DNA of 64,000 nucleotides from Zygnema cylindricum (taxonomy: Eukaryota; Streptophyta; Zygnematophyceae; Zygnematales; Zygnemataceae), in NCBI GenBank assembly GCA_037447655.1, contig JBBHKE010002145.1, positions 1 through 64,000 of the forward strand. Direction: 5' to 3'. The notes under the pieces are model-generated. The model did no database searches. It had not been told where the DNA came from and worked only from the letters and a program-made list of their open reading frames with translations. This document shows, piece after piece, positions 22,308-34,276 of the stretch; within the stretch, counting starts at the first letter, position 1, and every line of letters starts with the position of its first letter. The translations under genes were made by a program, and so were the position numbers.

Positions 22308-23193
22308 TAGTGTTGTGTATCGGTAAAAAAATTATCGTGATAACACCGATACCGATAGTTATCGGTTATCGAACGGTCAGCGGTACCGATATATTTGTAC
22401 TTTCTGTACTTTCTGTCCGGAGTGCTTTCTGTCCGGTAAACTAAACGGTAAATTTACTAGAAATGTACGGTTTTTTACGGGAAATGTACGGAATTTGACG
22501 AAATAATACGTTGCACTTTGTAGTACTTTTTGGGCGGTTAACTGAACATAAATTTTACGGGAACGTACGGAATTGTACGAATAAACTGATTATCATGGAA
22601 TGGTAAAAAGACGGCGGACACAAATTACAACGGATGCAAAATAACATTATGCGCGCCGCCAGAATCGAACGGACGACATTCAATGAGAAAATACGAGCGG
22701 ACGGTCAGCTTGAGCGCCGGCATCTCGGAATGGCTTTTTTGGCGGCTTTTGCCAAAAAAGCCGACGGATTGACACGTGGCAGGTTTCCAGTGGATCCCAA
22801 AAAATAAAGGGACAAAGCCACGGCGTCGGATGTGAAAGGTTCATCGTTTTAACTGGAGCCGTACTAAAGCCGTACACATCTTATGCCGGCTACTGTACTT
22901 TCGGCTTGTACAAATGATCTGATTGGTTGGTACCTCAGGGGTTGTGAGTAGGGCGCTTCGGGGGAATAAGACGTACAGTTGAGTGTACATGCCGTACATT
23001 TATCTGTACGGCTCGTACAGTTATCGCCGATAGTTATCGTTATCGGCATTATCGCCGATAAGTAGCCGATATTATCGGCTACTTATTGGCGATAAGACCG
23101 ATAGCGATATATCGTACCAATATATCGATTATCGGGTCCCCGAAAAAAGGCCCATATCGGTTATCGACAAATCCTTACCGATGCACAACACTA
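22308..23193. mobile_element. hAT-type non-autonomous element, 886 bp
   Basis: The left end TAGTGTTGTGTATCGGTAA and right end CTTACCGATGCACAACACTA form an inverted repeat. Both sides carry the 8 bp duplication CAAAATAT (22300-22307 and 23194-23201). Subterminal regions are dense in TATCG/CGATA motifs in both orientations, and the interior has GTACGG-type motifs. There is no transposase. The 8 bp duplication places it in hAT. Confidence 0.93.
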
Positions 23194-23920
23194 CAAAATA
23201 TACACAGTACACCACCACCATTCTATCACAAACGTTGATGTCCATATGTTTTGTAAGACGACTGTCCTCCTGAGGCCCAGAAGTCAAATTTTCGATCATT
23301 CGCACGTTTAGATATCGCCATTGCTGTAAGAGATACAGATTAAAAACCAACACTTTCTGCTTAATAAATAACTGCCACAGAAAAACGTGAAAACCCCTTT
23401 CACAACTCTTAAGTGACGACATCCCGCAGTAGGTAATAAGAGACAACATCCATCATTCATCACGTGGAAGTGTGTGGACCAATGATGGCAATAAAATTGA
23501 GAGGAGCCTTCAATACAAATACCAATTCGACATCCCCATTTCGTCGGTAAATATAAAAACACGGTTCAAACTTCTCAATCCCACATATTTACAATTTGTT
23601 CATCACCTGGTTTTACATCCAGAACCACAGGCTACAGGAATAATAATTGAAAAAAAAAAATTGACCACTCGTCAAAAACATAGACCACTTGTCAAAAATA
23701 TAGTCCTCATTGCGATGGAATATTTTTTGAACTATTTCAATGTCAGCAGTCGGTAATAACCAACTGATGTATCTTTATTTAAGCAAATAAGCTACGCACG
23801 TACAAAGTTTGTACAAACAGACACGTCACATACTAAAGATCTCCTTCCTATTGAGAATCCTACGACAAAAACTACATCAAAATATTGAAAGAATATCAAG
23901 CTTTCCTACAATTTGTGACA

Positions 23921-26900
23921 CTACATGCCCATCCATGGGGCTAACTGCAACAAAGTCGCAATAGCCCCAGGCCTAAACTTCCTAGCGAATAAGAAACAGT
24001 GCGATCCTGTAATGTTATTCCAAGTGCAGGTTCTCACGTCCTTCATTTTCTGTATAAGTTTCTGGTTCACTAGCCTCCTACTGTATGACCTTGGGTGCCA
24101 TCCTCCATGGCTCCAATCCACATGCATAACTGTCCTATACCCAATTGTATCTGGGCGTTCAATATAAAAGAGTGTTGGCAAGTAATGTTCATCGTTATAA
24201 CACGTCTTGATACAATTTTTTTTAAACTTTTTGTAGTAGAATGTATCGGAGACGACAAAAAGAGCTGATTCTCTAGTGAATTCAAACCATTGTGATCCCT
24301 TCCTCCATTGTTTAATCGTGACTTCCGGCAAGAAGCCTTTATTGTACCGACCTCTCCCCCAAGGTCCAGGAGCATCTCGGCTCGCGAGGAAACTTATGTT
24401 TGTGTTCATAAGGTAATTATAAACAAAAGTGAAGTTAAAAATGGGAATACAAGATTCGGATACCAGTATAAATCGATCGTTCATCGGGTCGAGAAGAGCA
24501 TTCGCCAGCAGTCGTCTCTCGGCGTCCACCATCGACATTTTGCCCCAACCCACCTCCTGATACATGCACCACAGTTCCAATAATAGGATCGTACTGATGA
24601 GAATGTTGAAAGTTAGGATGCTTGTGACAACTTGTAATATATAGCTGGGGTTCAGAATGATATCAGCAATGGGGAGTGATGTTGATGACATCATCGATGA
24701 TGATGAGGATTATGACGATGATGATGATGATGATGATGATGACAACCATGATGACGATAGTAGTAGATATGGTTATGGTTATGAAAATGTCGACTTTGAA
24801 TTTCATTAAGCTAAGTCAACAATGCAAACTGCAGTGAAACAAAACACGTCAGCAAAATCAACATGCTGACAAATGTTTAACCTTATCAACTGCCCGTTTG
24901 ACTTTAAAACTGTGGCTGGCATACTAATGACTATTTCAAATGAATGTGTTCCAATCTGACAGATAAGAAAAAAAAAAAAAGTACACAAAAGTTATTGCAT
25001 GAAACCAGTGTGATGCAAACTAAGAATTTCACACACACATAAAAAATAGAAATAGCACAAATAACGTTGATACTGAAGAAACTCGGACACGTGATAACTT
25101 ACGGTTGCTTTTCTTGTAACTACCAGCGGAAAAGTCAGCTGAAGAAAATAGGTAACATTTTCTCGCTCACAATACTCGGAAAGAGATTAAATAACTCTAA
25201 TTCCAATGTTGGTACTGGGGCACAAAAAACAGTGTGAACAACTCACATCTTTTTTATTCATTATTCAACTACAATTTGTGGACATGTCACATGTCACTAT
25301 ATTCCCAGGGTTGACACCAATCAGTTCATTCCACTATTACTTTTTGCATCCATAACAACTCTAATTCCAATGTTGGTACTGGGCACAAAAAACAGTGTGA
25401 ACAACTCACATCTTTTTTATTCATTATTCAACTACAATTTGTGGACATGTCACATGTCACTATATTCCCAGGGTTGACACCAATCAGGTCTTTCCACTAT
25501 TACTTTTTGCATCCATAACAACTCTAATTCCAATGTTGGTACTGGGCACAAAAAACAGTGTGAACAACTCACATCTTTTTTATTCATTATTCAACTACAA
25601 TTTGTGGACATGTCACATGTCACTATATTCCCAGGGTTGACACCAATCAGGTCTTTCCACTATTACTTTTTGCATCCATAACGCTCTACGGTATACTGTT
25701 CCATCAACGCTAACTATGGTAGTTGGTATGTCTTTAAATAGCACTCATTCTACCAGAACATGGGTACGCCACCTGTGGAAAGGGAGGAAAACAAAGAGAA
25801 AAGACAGAACTGGATACAGGAGATTGTATCGAGTTTCACAATGGAAGTAAAAATTGAAAGGAGTCACCACTCCTTTACTTGCAACAGGTAAGAAATATGA
25901 AGTAACATACCATCATTGACAGCCTGAGTGACTGAATTTCCATACTTTCATTAGCATTACACTTAATGAGAGTACTATAACGAAAAACAGAAAAATAATA
26001 AGACATTTTATGATAATGACACGTGACACAGAAAATTCCTTCAGATTGAAGGTAAGACTGTCCTTTGACATAACTTATGTGGATTCAATATTTGACACAA
26101 CCACACTATTCTATGCATACGGATCCTATCCAAAAACATTCCGCAAAGGAAATAGTACAAAATAACCGTTAGAGTGGATGAAAACACTGTAGAATTCACA
26201 CTATTTAATCAGCCCAACAGTGTGCACAATAAATCTTGGTCCAGTATAGATGCTTGCAGCTCATAAACACTTTCCCAAGATACAAACCGCGGTCCACACA
26301 GTTTGTATCTACACACCTACAGTAAATTGTCTACCACCATAAGTGTGAAAAAGAAAATAGTGTGACGCACGTTACTGGTGGTGAGAATGTGGATAAGTGA
26401 GAAGTTCCTGATATAGAGTTTAATGATTAGTGTGGTGTGACAATTTCAGATGACTATATGGTGGTAGACAGTGTCCCTAATACGCTTAGTTTGGATTAGG
26501 GTGAAACTCCATATAATCCATTCATTAAAACAGATTCGATTCAGGAAATCAAACAATTGTTGAAATCTAATGACGAAAGAAATGAAGGATACATTTACAG
26601 CAATCAAGGAAAAGGTAAATTACCCTCCATATGACCGATGGAAAAAACTACAGCCCGTTGTGTGATAAATTTGACATTGTCATTGAAATATGTTTTTTCA
26701 CATAAAGTCATACACATTTTTCCTCGTAATCTATGAGTTGGCGTGCTAAAAAGTCGTCACGTATACTGCTTAGCTTTAATGGAACTTGCTGTAAAAACAT
26801 TGTCGGTAGTCCCAATTTCGCAATATTTTCAGAAAAGCTGTTTTAAACTAACCGAACAGTAGGTTTGGAGTTTCTCACTAAGTAATAGTACAAAAGCCCA

Positions 26901-29900
26901 CTGTTGGTCGAAAATGTCCATTTTTCTAAGATTTTACTTACAAGATTTTATTGATATACCGATGCGGCAATCCACACATTTTTGTTCCATACCAAGGACC
27001 TGTCCAAGGTGAAAATAGCATACCGCCAAGGTTGCTGATAACTAAAAAACTTAGTGTTACAGCTTACAAAAATCACTTCACCGTGAATCACTGCTGGCGT
27101 CAAGAATACTAATTCCGTCCCTTTCTTTTCTGCCCTCTAAACACAAAATAACATTAATGACACGAAATATTTTTTTCTTATCGCTGGTTCTTTTACGGTT
27201 GAAAATCTTCTGCGTGATAAGGCCCGGAAATAGAATCATAACACTAAAACAGTCCTCATACTAATGATTTCTTCACGCTAATAGCAATTCACAGTGTACA
27301 CTATGCACCACTCTCAAAGTAATGAGGATTGATTTTATGCTGCTTTTTCCAGACCTCGGCAAATATACACTTTGTCACTACTGGGGTACAAGAACTAGTA
27401 CTACCACCGAGAAATTAAAATCAATAACACTAATTTGCATTGGCTGGCAGGGGAATGTTCTTCCTTCTTTCTATAACTGTTCTTAACACTATTTGAAGAT
27501 TTTGGGTAAAACCAAATCAAAGGACAGCGGAACGCATTACTAACCCTAAACGGTGTTCCTCACACCACTGTTTACAATCATCAGTCTTGTCCACACTCAA
27601 AATTTAACTTCCTTGTAAATAACAGTGTGCACCAATCTAAGTTTGAATCCAAACTGTTTCGTGTAAGAATACCATAGCATGAACCACACTGTATTCGAAC
27701 TGTTCCATAGAATAAATTTTTCATTAAAGTAATTTGGGTTAAAAAAAACCGTACACCCATAAAACAGTGTGATTTACAGTCTACAGTTTGTCACGCTAAA
27801 AGTCAAGTCTTCGACAACATACGTCCTGACTCTGTGGTTTATAAAGGCTACAATTTGTTAGGATCCGGTTAGCGTCCCAAAGTGTGGCTTAAACTGCTCC
27901 TCTATGCGTAATATAGTGTTAGTCCTTGCAAACACTAGTGATAAAGTACATAAACCGATTTCCTTCTAAGGTATATGAACAAACCACACTAAGTGAGTCC
28001 AAAATCAACACCACTTAGACCATATAATTTACTTGTATTACAAAAATTAAACAGCAAATCTCTTCATCAATTTGTGGGGATTCATGACCGGAAACACATA
28101 GCAATTTGACCAGAAAAGCCAAATTTGCACTGCCGTTCATCACAAGTGTGGACCAACAAGTGATCAAAACAAATATTCTGTTCACGCATAACTACACCGT
28201 GAATAGCTATCGGGGTTAATAGCACTGATTCGGGGCAGATTTTACAAAGCCACCTCAGCAAAATACCTTCAATAATACTATTTCTTTTTTCAAAACACAC
28301 AGCCTTTGAGCCGTTTGTCCTCCACGTCATTCGATACTAAACTAGAAATACAAGTCTACAACAGATAGACATTAAAACAAGGGAAATCCATGATATTCGT
28401 GAATCACTGTTTTCCTCAACTTTACTGTTCGAGGAAAACGGACTACTTGGTATTTCAACAAACCATCATAATTTGAATGGTCCCACTGAATTAAGGGTGA
28501 CTGGGTATTTGATGTCCACAGGAAAAGTTTCTCTACACCAATCAAACAGGATATCGGTTTGATACTGAAGCATTCACGATAAAAAAAATGAAAATCTAAG
28601 AAGTGCAAATAGCTAACTCGTGATACATAAAAAATAAAGAAAGTTGGTGACAAAATAGAAGCATGCACATAAAAAAAACTCTGGATGTATATATATTCAG
28701 AGAGAGAATGAGAGCGAGAGAGAATTCAAGGCTACCCTGTTGTTTAATGCCTCCGTTGCAAAGAGGAATTAATTTAATTTAAACACGCACAAAATACCAT
28801 AGTTGGTAACAAATAATGTCCACGACCAATAATCTATCTTCCCAGCCATGGTTTTATAAGCAGTTAACCGATGAGAAATACAGTGGTTGGGTATATAGTC
28901 GGTCCAACAAAAAGGAAAGCCGCCGTAAAAACAACGGCACTTCACATACTTTATCTCCCAAAACTATAATGGTCCAAAATAAAAGGCGTTAAAACGGGGA
29001 CAGTCCAGAGTACTTACGTTGAGAGGTATACTTTGGGAGGTGGGAAGTACATACCATTTATGCAATTCATCACAAAAATACATCACCGACCAACAAAATG
29101 GTGGTCCATATTATTTGTTAACGAAGTCTACGAAGAGGCTTTTAAGGTGAATTCAATGGGCTCGTTTGGCCGTTATCGAACTATTGTGAAGTGTATCTAG
29201 TATTCAAGCAATAAATCCCAGTATTTTACTAATATCATAACCCAAAAGTTATGACAAAATTATGTAACTTTTACACAAATAACAACTTTTAAGGGTTGAA
29301 TGTGCTTATTTTAGCCAGCTTTTCAGCTAAACATTTGGAAACTCCTATTTTCGAATCTTCAATTCTAGACGCTTTCAAAACCCGATTCTTTGTCCGAATC
29401 AAGCATTACAACTATGTCCAGGGATTTGCTTGGAAAACCTTATGGAACTTCAACTCCAATAAAAAATCGGAAAAAATGGGAAAATTGGAAAACCAGAAAA
29501 ACCGGAAACCAGGAAAAACGGACTGTAAACTTTTAGTAGACAAGGATGGACCTAAAGCAGCAGAATAACCCTAACCCTAATCCTAAGCCTAAGCCTAAGC
29601 CTAAGCCTAACCCAATAGAACTCAAACTGCAAATCCAATAACCGTAAAAGGCCTCACAAACTGATTTTAAACCCTTAACCAGCATACCAATTAACAGTGA
29701 AACCGTATCATAGTGTAAACCTAGAATGCAGAGCATGCCAACTGTAGCAAACCCTAAAAAAAATATAAACGGGCAGAAGGTCCCAGCCCCCAGAAAAGAA
29801 CACAAAACCTAGAATACCAAAAGACATTACCATAAAAAAACCTCTAGGTATAAATTTAGGGTAATTTTAGGGTTTATAATCTCAACTGACCTGACTGGGG

Positions 29901-30601
29901 ATCTGTCGTCTTCGGAACGGTCTCGGAAGGTTCTTTGTATACTGAAATCCGGGCATAGTGTGTATATAAATGGCATACCATCTCCTGTACCCTTTCAAAA
30001 ACCTCCACCAAAAAGGAGCCAACGGTAGCCTGCCACGTGTCAAAAATAAAAATGCTAGTTTCCTACTTCCTGCTCTCTCCTCCCTTGACACACGTATCGC
30101 TTTCTCAAAAAGCTCGGCATCAGTCATATTGTGCCACACGTCGCTGACGTCATGAGTCGTTTCCCCTCTCAGAATCGAAGATATGACATCCATGTCCAAA
30201 CTGGGAGCATTCTCAGAATCCGTACCATTATCCGGATCCGTACTGTTATCGAAACCCATACGACCAAAATCATCCGTCAAATTTCCTGCCCCGACCCTGT
30301 CCGCTCCTAGATCCAAACCGTACCCTGAATCCGTACCATCTCCTATATCTACTCCACTCTTCCTCCCTCCCGTCCATGCGGCCAGCCCTGTTGCTAACCA
30401 GCCAGGCCTTGTGAACTTGCCATTTACTTGCACGTCTCCGGAAGGCGTGGCGACAGCCTTGCCGTCCGTACGGTTCTTATGCGAGTCGTGGGTTTGCGCC
30501 GCGAGCAGCGCCGCCGCCACGAGGCCCGCGCCCACGCCTACGAGCAGCGCCAGCAGCACAAACGGCCGCTTCAGGCGGCGGCGGAACGCTGGCCCAATCA
30601 T
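23921..30601 (-). CDS. DUF266/GT14-type Golgi glycosyltransferase, 2 exons with a 5.3 kb intron
   Basis: Exon 1 is 30601-29891 and exon 2 is 24556-23921. The donor is CAG/GTCAGT, the acceptor TATCAG/GAG and the phase 0, giving 448 residues. The splice recreates the family signature IPSQ-EVGWGKMSM. Residues 15-35 are a single hydrophobic anchor after a basic N-terminus (type II, Golgi). After a Gly/Asp-rich stem, the catalytic domain starts at residue 181 (KLAFLFLTRGRLPLAPFW) and carries DAERRLLANALLD, SESCIP, PGPWGRGRY, WRKGSQWFE (321), DEHYLPT (359), VDWSHGGWHP (383) and CFLFARKF. These are hallmarks of the plant core-2/I-branching-like family that includes rice BC10, implicated in wall polysaccharide or arabinogalactan synthesis. 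The length is normal and the substrate is unknown. The intron is unusually long and holds a satellite-like repeat and a telomere-like tract. Confidence 0.93.
24676..24762. repeat. GAT trinucleotide repeat in intron
   Basis: Interrupted GAT/GAC repeat about 120 bp on the intron side of the exon 2 acceptor of the glycosyltransferase gene. Confidence 0.9.
25190..25682. repeat. Three tandem copies of a 163 bp unit in the glycosyltransferase intron
   Basis: The unit begins ACTCTAATTCCAATGTTGG and ends TTTTTGCATCCATAACA. Starts are at about 25190, 25356 and 25519, and the copies differ at only a few positions (one extra G in copy 1; AGTTCATT versus AGGTCTTT). It contains an ACATGTCACATGTCAC block and an ACAGTGTGAACAACTCA block. 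Confidence 0.95.
25700..29560. other. Rest of the glycosyltransferase intron
   Basis: About 3.9 kb with no coding signal. CAGTGTG and CACACTG motifs recur in both orientations, for example near 26217, 26450, 27295, 27625, 27690 and 27770. A 13 bp inverted repeat GTCTACCACCATA pairs 26329-26342 with 26457-26470. A GA-rich patch is at 28700-28725. Confidence 0.5.
29566..29615. repeat. Telomere-like CCCTAA/GCCTAA tract
   Basis: Two CCCTAA units, one TCCTAA and four GCCTAA units, then CCCAAT, within the intron just downstream of exon 1 on the minus strand. It is short and internal, so it is an interstitial tract and not a chromosome end. Confidence 0.85.
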
Positions 30602-30639
30602 TGCGCTTCATGCCGCGTGCGGGGCGGCTGGGACATGTG

Positions 30640-30690
30640 CGCGGGCAGACGGTCGCACGTGCGGGGGCAGACGGTCGCACGTGCGGAGGG
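30640..30690. promoter_or_regulatory. Duplicated CACGTG motif upstream of the glycosyltransferase
   Basis: A 22 bp unit GGCAGACGGTCGCACGTG is present twice, placing CACGTG at 30656-30661 and 30678-30683, about 55 and 77 bp upstream of the ATG on the minus strand. CACGTG is the plant G-box core bound by bHLH and bZIP factors. The motif is seen; the function is inference. Confidence 0.5.
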
Positions 30691-31068
30691 TGCTGCGAGA
30701 GGAAAGAAAATGGCTCCGGCTCACGAAGCTGTAGGATGACAATGGCGGAGAGAGTTTGTTGCTTTGTTCGGCAGGAAGTTTAGATAGCGAATGGAATCAT
30801 TTTAGGGTCGGTAAAAGTAGAGCGGCGGATCTTATTAGGTCTGCTGGTTGTGGACGAATACGGAGTAGCCAATACTGTAACTCCGTACGACGTATACCTA
30901 ACCGCCTGTAACGTGGGATATTCAAATTCGGCATGCGGAAAGGACAGTACCGGAGTGACAAAGAAAGCCGGCAAAAGGTCCAGGAGCACTTTGTCGTTTT
31001 GGTACTTTGATTTTATGGTTTGCAGTCCGTGTTCTGTTGAACATGAATCCTATGAAGAATCACGGTAA

Positions 31069-31849
31069 GGGTGCGTCTCTATGTATTTCAAACTTAAAGA
31101 TTTTTTTTTTGTTTTTTAGCGCAGATCCGGCGGACCCGGATTCCGGGTGTCCCTATGTGTACCAAACGAAATTGTCACTTAACGGCGTGACGATTGTATA
31201 CGTCGTCAAAGCCCGTGACGGCTGTCAACGTCTACAATCTATGATGACGCACGTTATTTTTCGTAACTGCTTGTGACGTCGCATGACTTTTCGTGACATT
31301 GTAGACCTACCGCCCTCCAGCCTGTGTTGTTTCATGGTTGAAGAAGATGGTTTTTGCCTTTGCGTCTATTGTCGGCTCGACGTGAAATGGCATAGGAACC
31401 TTAGAGACCCCTGCAAAAAAAAAATCCGTACCGGATGGAAACTGACAAAACAAAACAAACTGTGTACTTCTCTTTGTCGTATTAGACAAAAACGGACAAA
31501 ACATAGCGAATCGTGTACACTTCCACGTCGCTTGAATTCGTTTGAAGTTTTTGAACAAAACATTACACGTGCGAATACGTGTTCCTATTTGTTTATAGAA
31601 AATACCTAATTTTAAAACACATCGGCCCTGTATTTTAAAGATAAGGTTGAAGATGACGTTTTTTGTCGTCGAAGTGGGTCGAAAAACACAAGACGACAAC
31701 ATGTAGTACATTTTAAATTCGATGATGACGCAAAATGTACTTCTCTTTTTTTCTATTTTATTGTACGAATGAAACTTACGCGGTACGGCTCTAAGTTTTA
31801 CAGGAAAACGACAGAAAAAAAACTTACTTAAGCACACAGAGACGCACCC
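31069..31849. mobile_element. TWA-target DNA element, 781 bp, perfect TAA duplication
   Basis: Left end GGGTGCGTCTCTATG, right end CACAGAGACGCACCC. It is flanked by TAA at 31066-31068 and 31850-31852. A subterminal GCGCAGATCCGGCGGACCCG block is shared with the elements at 44.11 and 45.43 kb. There is no transposase. The 3 bp TAA duplication and GGG ends fit a PIF/Harbinger-mobilised MITE. Confidence 0.9.
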
Positions 31850-31856
31850 TAAGCTA

Positions 31857-32472
31857 CACCGCGAATCGTAATTAGAGTAAATTAATCTAATTCGGTCGCT
31901 CGAAATTTCGACTCTATTACATCAAATAGAGTAAATGATTCTAATTTTTTCATTATTCTAATTTAGGTAAGTTTAATTAGCGTAACAAAATTGTATATAG
32001 GTTCGTTTTAAATAGTGTGGAGTACGGACGATGTTCGACCGTGCAAAATTGTAATTTTTTAAGTAAAAAGGTACAAATAATGATTTAATACAATCGCGCT
32101 CGCACGTGAAATCGCACTAAACGAAAAATTAATCACATCGAAAAAAAGCCGTTCGCATAACTCTCGTCCGTCTACAACATCGTCGTCAGTGTGAACATCA
32201 GCTGACATTCAGCGCGACAAATAATACTAACGTCATAATGACGTCAAAACTATACGGACTGACAGATTCTGTACATCTACGTAATTTAGTGTTCATAATT
32301 TCAGCGCGGAAATTTATTGCCGACATAACCCAATATAGAGTACATAAATAAATTAGAGTAAACTTCCTCTGTGAAAAAGTTCTATCACATAAATTAGAGT
32401 TCATTACTCTAATTGATTTTTTTTGGTTTTTTTACTCTAATTTTTTCATTACTCTAATTACGATTCGCGGTG
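31857..32472. mobile_element. TA-target MITE, 616 bp (CACCGCGAATCG ends)
   Basis: Left end CACCGCGAATCGTAATTAG, right end CTAATTACGATTCGCGGTG, a 19 bp perfect inverted repeat between TA dinucleotides. The interior is AT-rich with repeated TTAGAGT and TCTAATT. It starts only four bases after the TAA flank of the preceding element. TA target use suggests Tc1/mariner-type mobilisation. Confidence 0.88.
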
Positions 32473-32583
32473 TACTGTATAGGTAATAAGTACCGCAATG
32501 CGGAAATGGTATAGAAATTTTCGGTACCGTATTGTATTGTACTGTAGTGCCGTACACCGTGTTCGGTACTTACTTGTACTGTA

Positions 32584-33588
32584 CACCGCCAATCGTTATT
32601 AGCGTGGGAGTTTGATTAGCGTATAATAATAATTACAGTGGTGTACGCTATTTAAGAATTTGAAAATTTTGGAAAAAATCATACATTCTAATTGTTTGAT
32701 TCATAGTTCAAAAGTAGGTGACCGTACGCCCATACAATATGCCTATTGTATGTAAAACATACAATATGGCCTTAAGACCCATATGTATTGGCCGCAAAAT
32801 GAAATAAAATAGTAACAGAGGGTTGAGTTGCACATGGATCGATAGAGAATTAACCGTCATGTCTAAATTTGAAAAAAAAATCGGACAAAAAAATCTTTTT
32901 CTGTGAGTTTTGAGCGACTTTTTATTTAAACCGTCAGATTTGGACGATCTGACGGTCGTTGATGAAAGTAACGATCTAAGAAGATCACATGAAAAGCCCA
33001 TAACACAACTCACGATAGAACTATCGTCAGATTCGGACGATCGGACGGTCGCTGATGAAAGTAGCGATCTAAGAAGATCACATGGAAAGCCCGTAACACA
33101 ACTTAAGCTAAAGGCGGCCTACAAAAGGCCTACCAAAAAACGCCTACTTTTGAACTATGGTTTGATTATGGTAATTTGGATCTTTGAAAAAAAAAATGTC
33201 GGTCGCAAACATGCTTACACTTATATAGGTCTCCGTACAAAATCTGACAAATCGTACACAAATCGTACATTCACACGGTCGAAACGCGGCTGTCGGACGA
33301 ATATGTGGGAACGGGATTTTTCACGACCTTGTTTTTTTTTCCTTTTTAGAACGCACATTCTCAAGCGTCTGCGGTTACTAAAACTAATTTATTGTAATTT
33401 TTAACTTGAAAAGGTACATTTATGTACGGTCTGACACTGACCGTACATAACTCTATTTAAGAGACAACGCACTGAAAACAACCCTAAATAGAATAAAGAA
33501 AAAAATAGAATGAACTACACTAATGGAGAATAAAAATAAAAAAACGGGACGGAATTAGTGTCCACAACGCTAATAACGATTGGCGGTG
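32584..33588. mobile_element. TA-target MITE, 1005 bp (CACCGCCAATCG ends), longest copy
   Basis: Left end CACCGCCAATCGTTATTAGC, right end GCTAATAACGATTGGCGGTG, flanked by TA. Related copies at 43395 and 55594 are much shorter and share the ends. The interior holds a tandem duplication of about 90 bp at 32927-33105 (GATGAAAGTARCGATCTAAG), which leaves a 164-codon ORF open at 32910. No transposase domain is seen in that ORF. Confidence 0.9.
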
Positions 33589-34276
33589 TAGTATTGGCGG
33601 AGAAGGGGCGTAGAGGGGCGCAGTCCAAAAAGCTATGTACTCTGCACACAGACAGGAGTGGGAAAAATATAATAGAGTGGTCAACGTGCATATGTTGTGT
33701 TACTAAATGCCCGTCGCGGCAGATAATTTTTATGCGGGAGCTAATTTCGGCCTTATGTATACGTGATTCTGTACGCGGTGGGGCTTAGCGAGGATTGAAA
33801 AGCGTCGGTGTTCCTATGCAGCCTTAATGTTACGGAACACAAAAAGATCTGTTGACGGCGGTATGAGTCTAAATCTTACGGTCTGTACGTCACAGCCTGC
33901 GGGAGATTCTATTCATATCTAACAGCTGTATTATCCTTAATTTGTTCGCGATAAATCTCACGCATCCAGCGTGGCATAGTCAATGCAGACGGTGACATGT
34001 ACATACTGTAACGGCTTAGGGTGGACTTCCATTAGGCGTCCCAGTAAGGGGCGGTCCCAGTAAATGTACGGACAAGTTTACTGGAGCGTTTACTGGAAGT
34101 CCGCTCCATTTTGTCGACCCAGTAGCAAACCTTCCTCAATTATGATTGGCGCCACGTAGATTAGAATTCCAGATTCTGAAAATCTTACAGAAATCATCAA
34201 ACGGAAAGTCAAAACGAAATGTTTGTACCAGCGTTATGTACTTGCACATCCGTACGAGTGTACTCTGCTGTAGTAT

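Noticed and set aside
22640-22700. tRNA-like T-loop (TTCGATTC) on the minus strand
   Set aside because: The flanking stem does not pair, no anticodon arm can be drawn, and the site is inside the hAT element.
25190-25682. CRISPR-like array
   Set aside because: The units are continuous 163 bp tandem repeats without unique spacers, in a eukaryotic intron.
29566-29615. Chromosome end
   Set aside because: Only about seven units, inside an intron, with gene sequence on both sides.
30183-30734. Plus-strand 183-codon protein
   Set aside because: Antisense to exon 1 of the glycosyltransferase, whose minus-strand frame carries the family motifs.
32910-33404. 164-codon host gene
   Set aside because: Entirely inside the 1005 bp TA-target MITE and open because of a tandem duplication; no recognisable domain.
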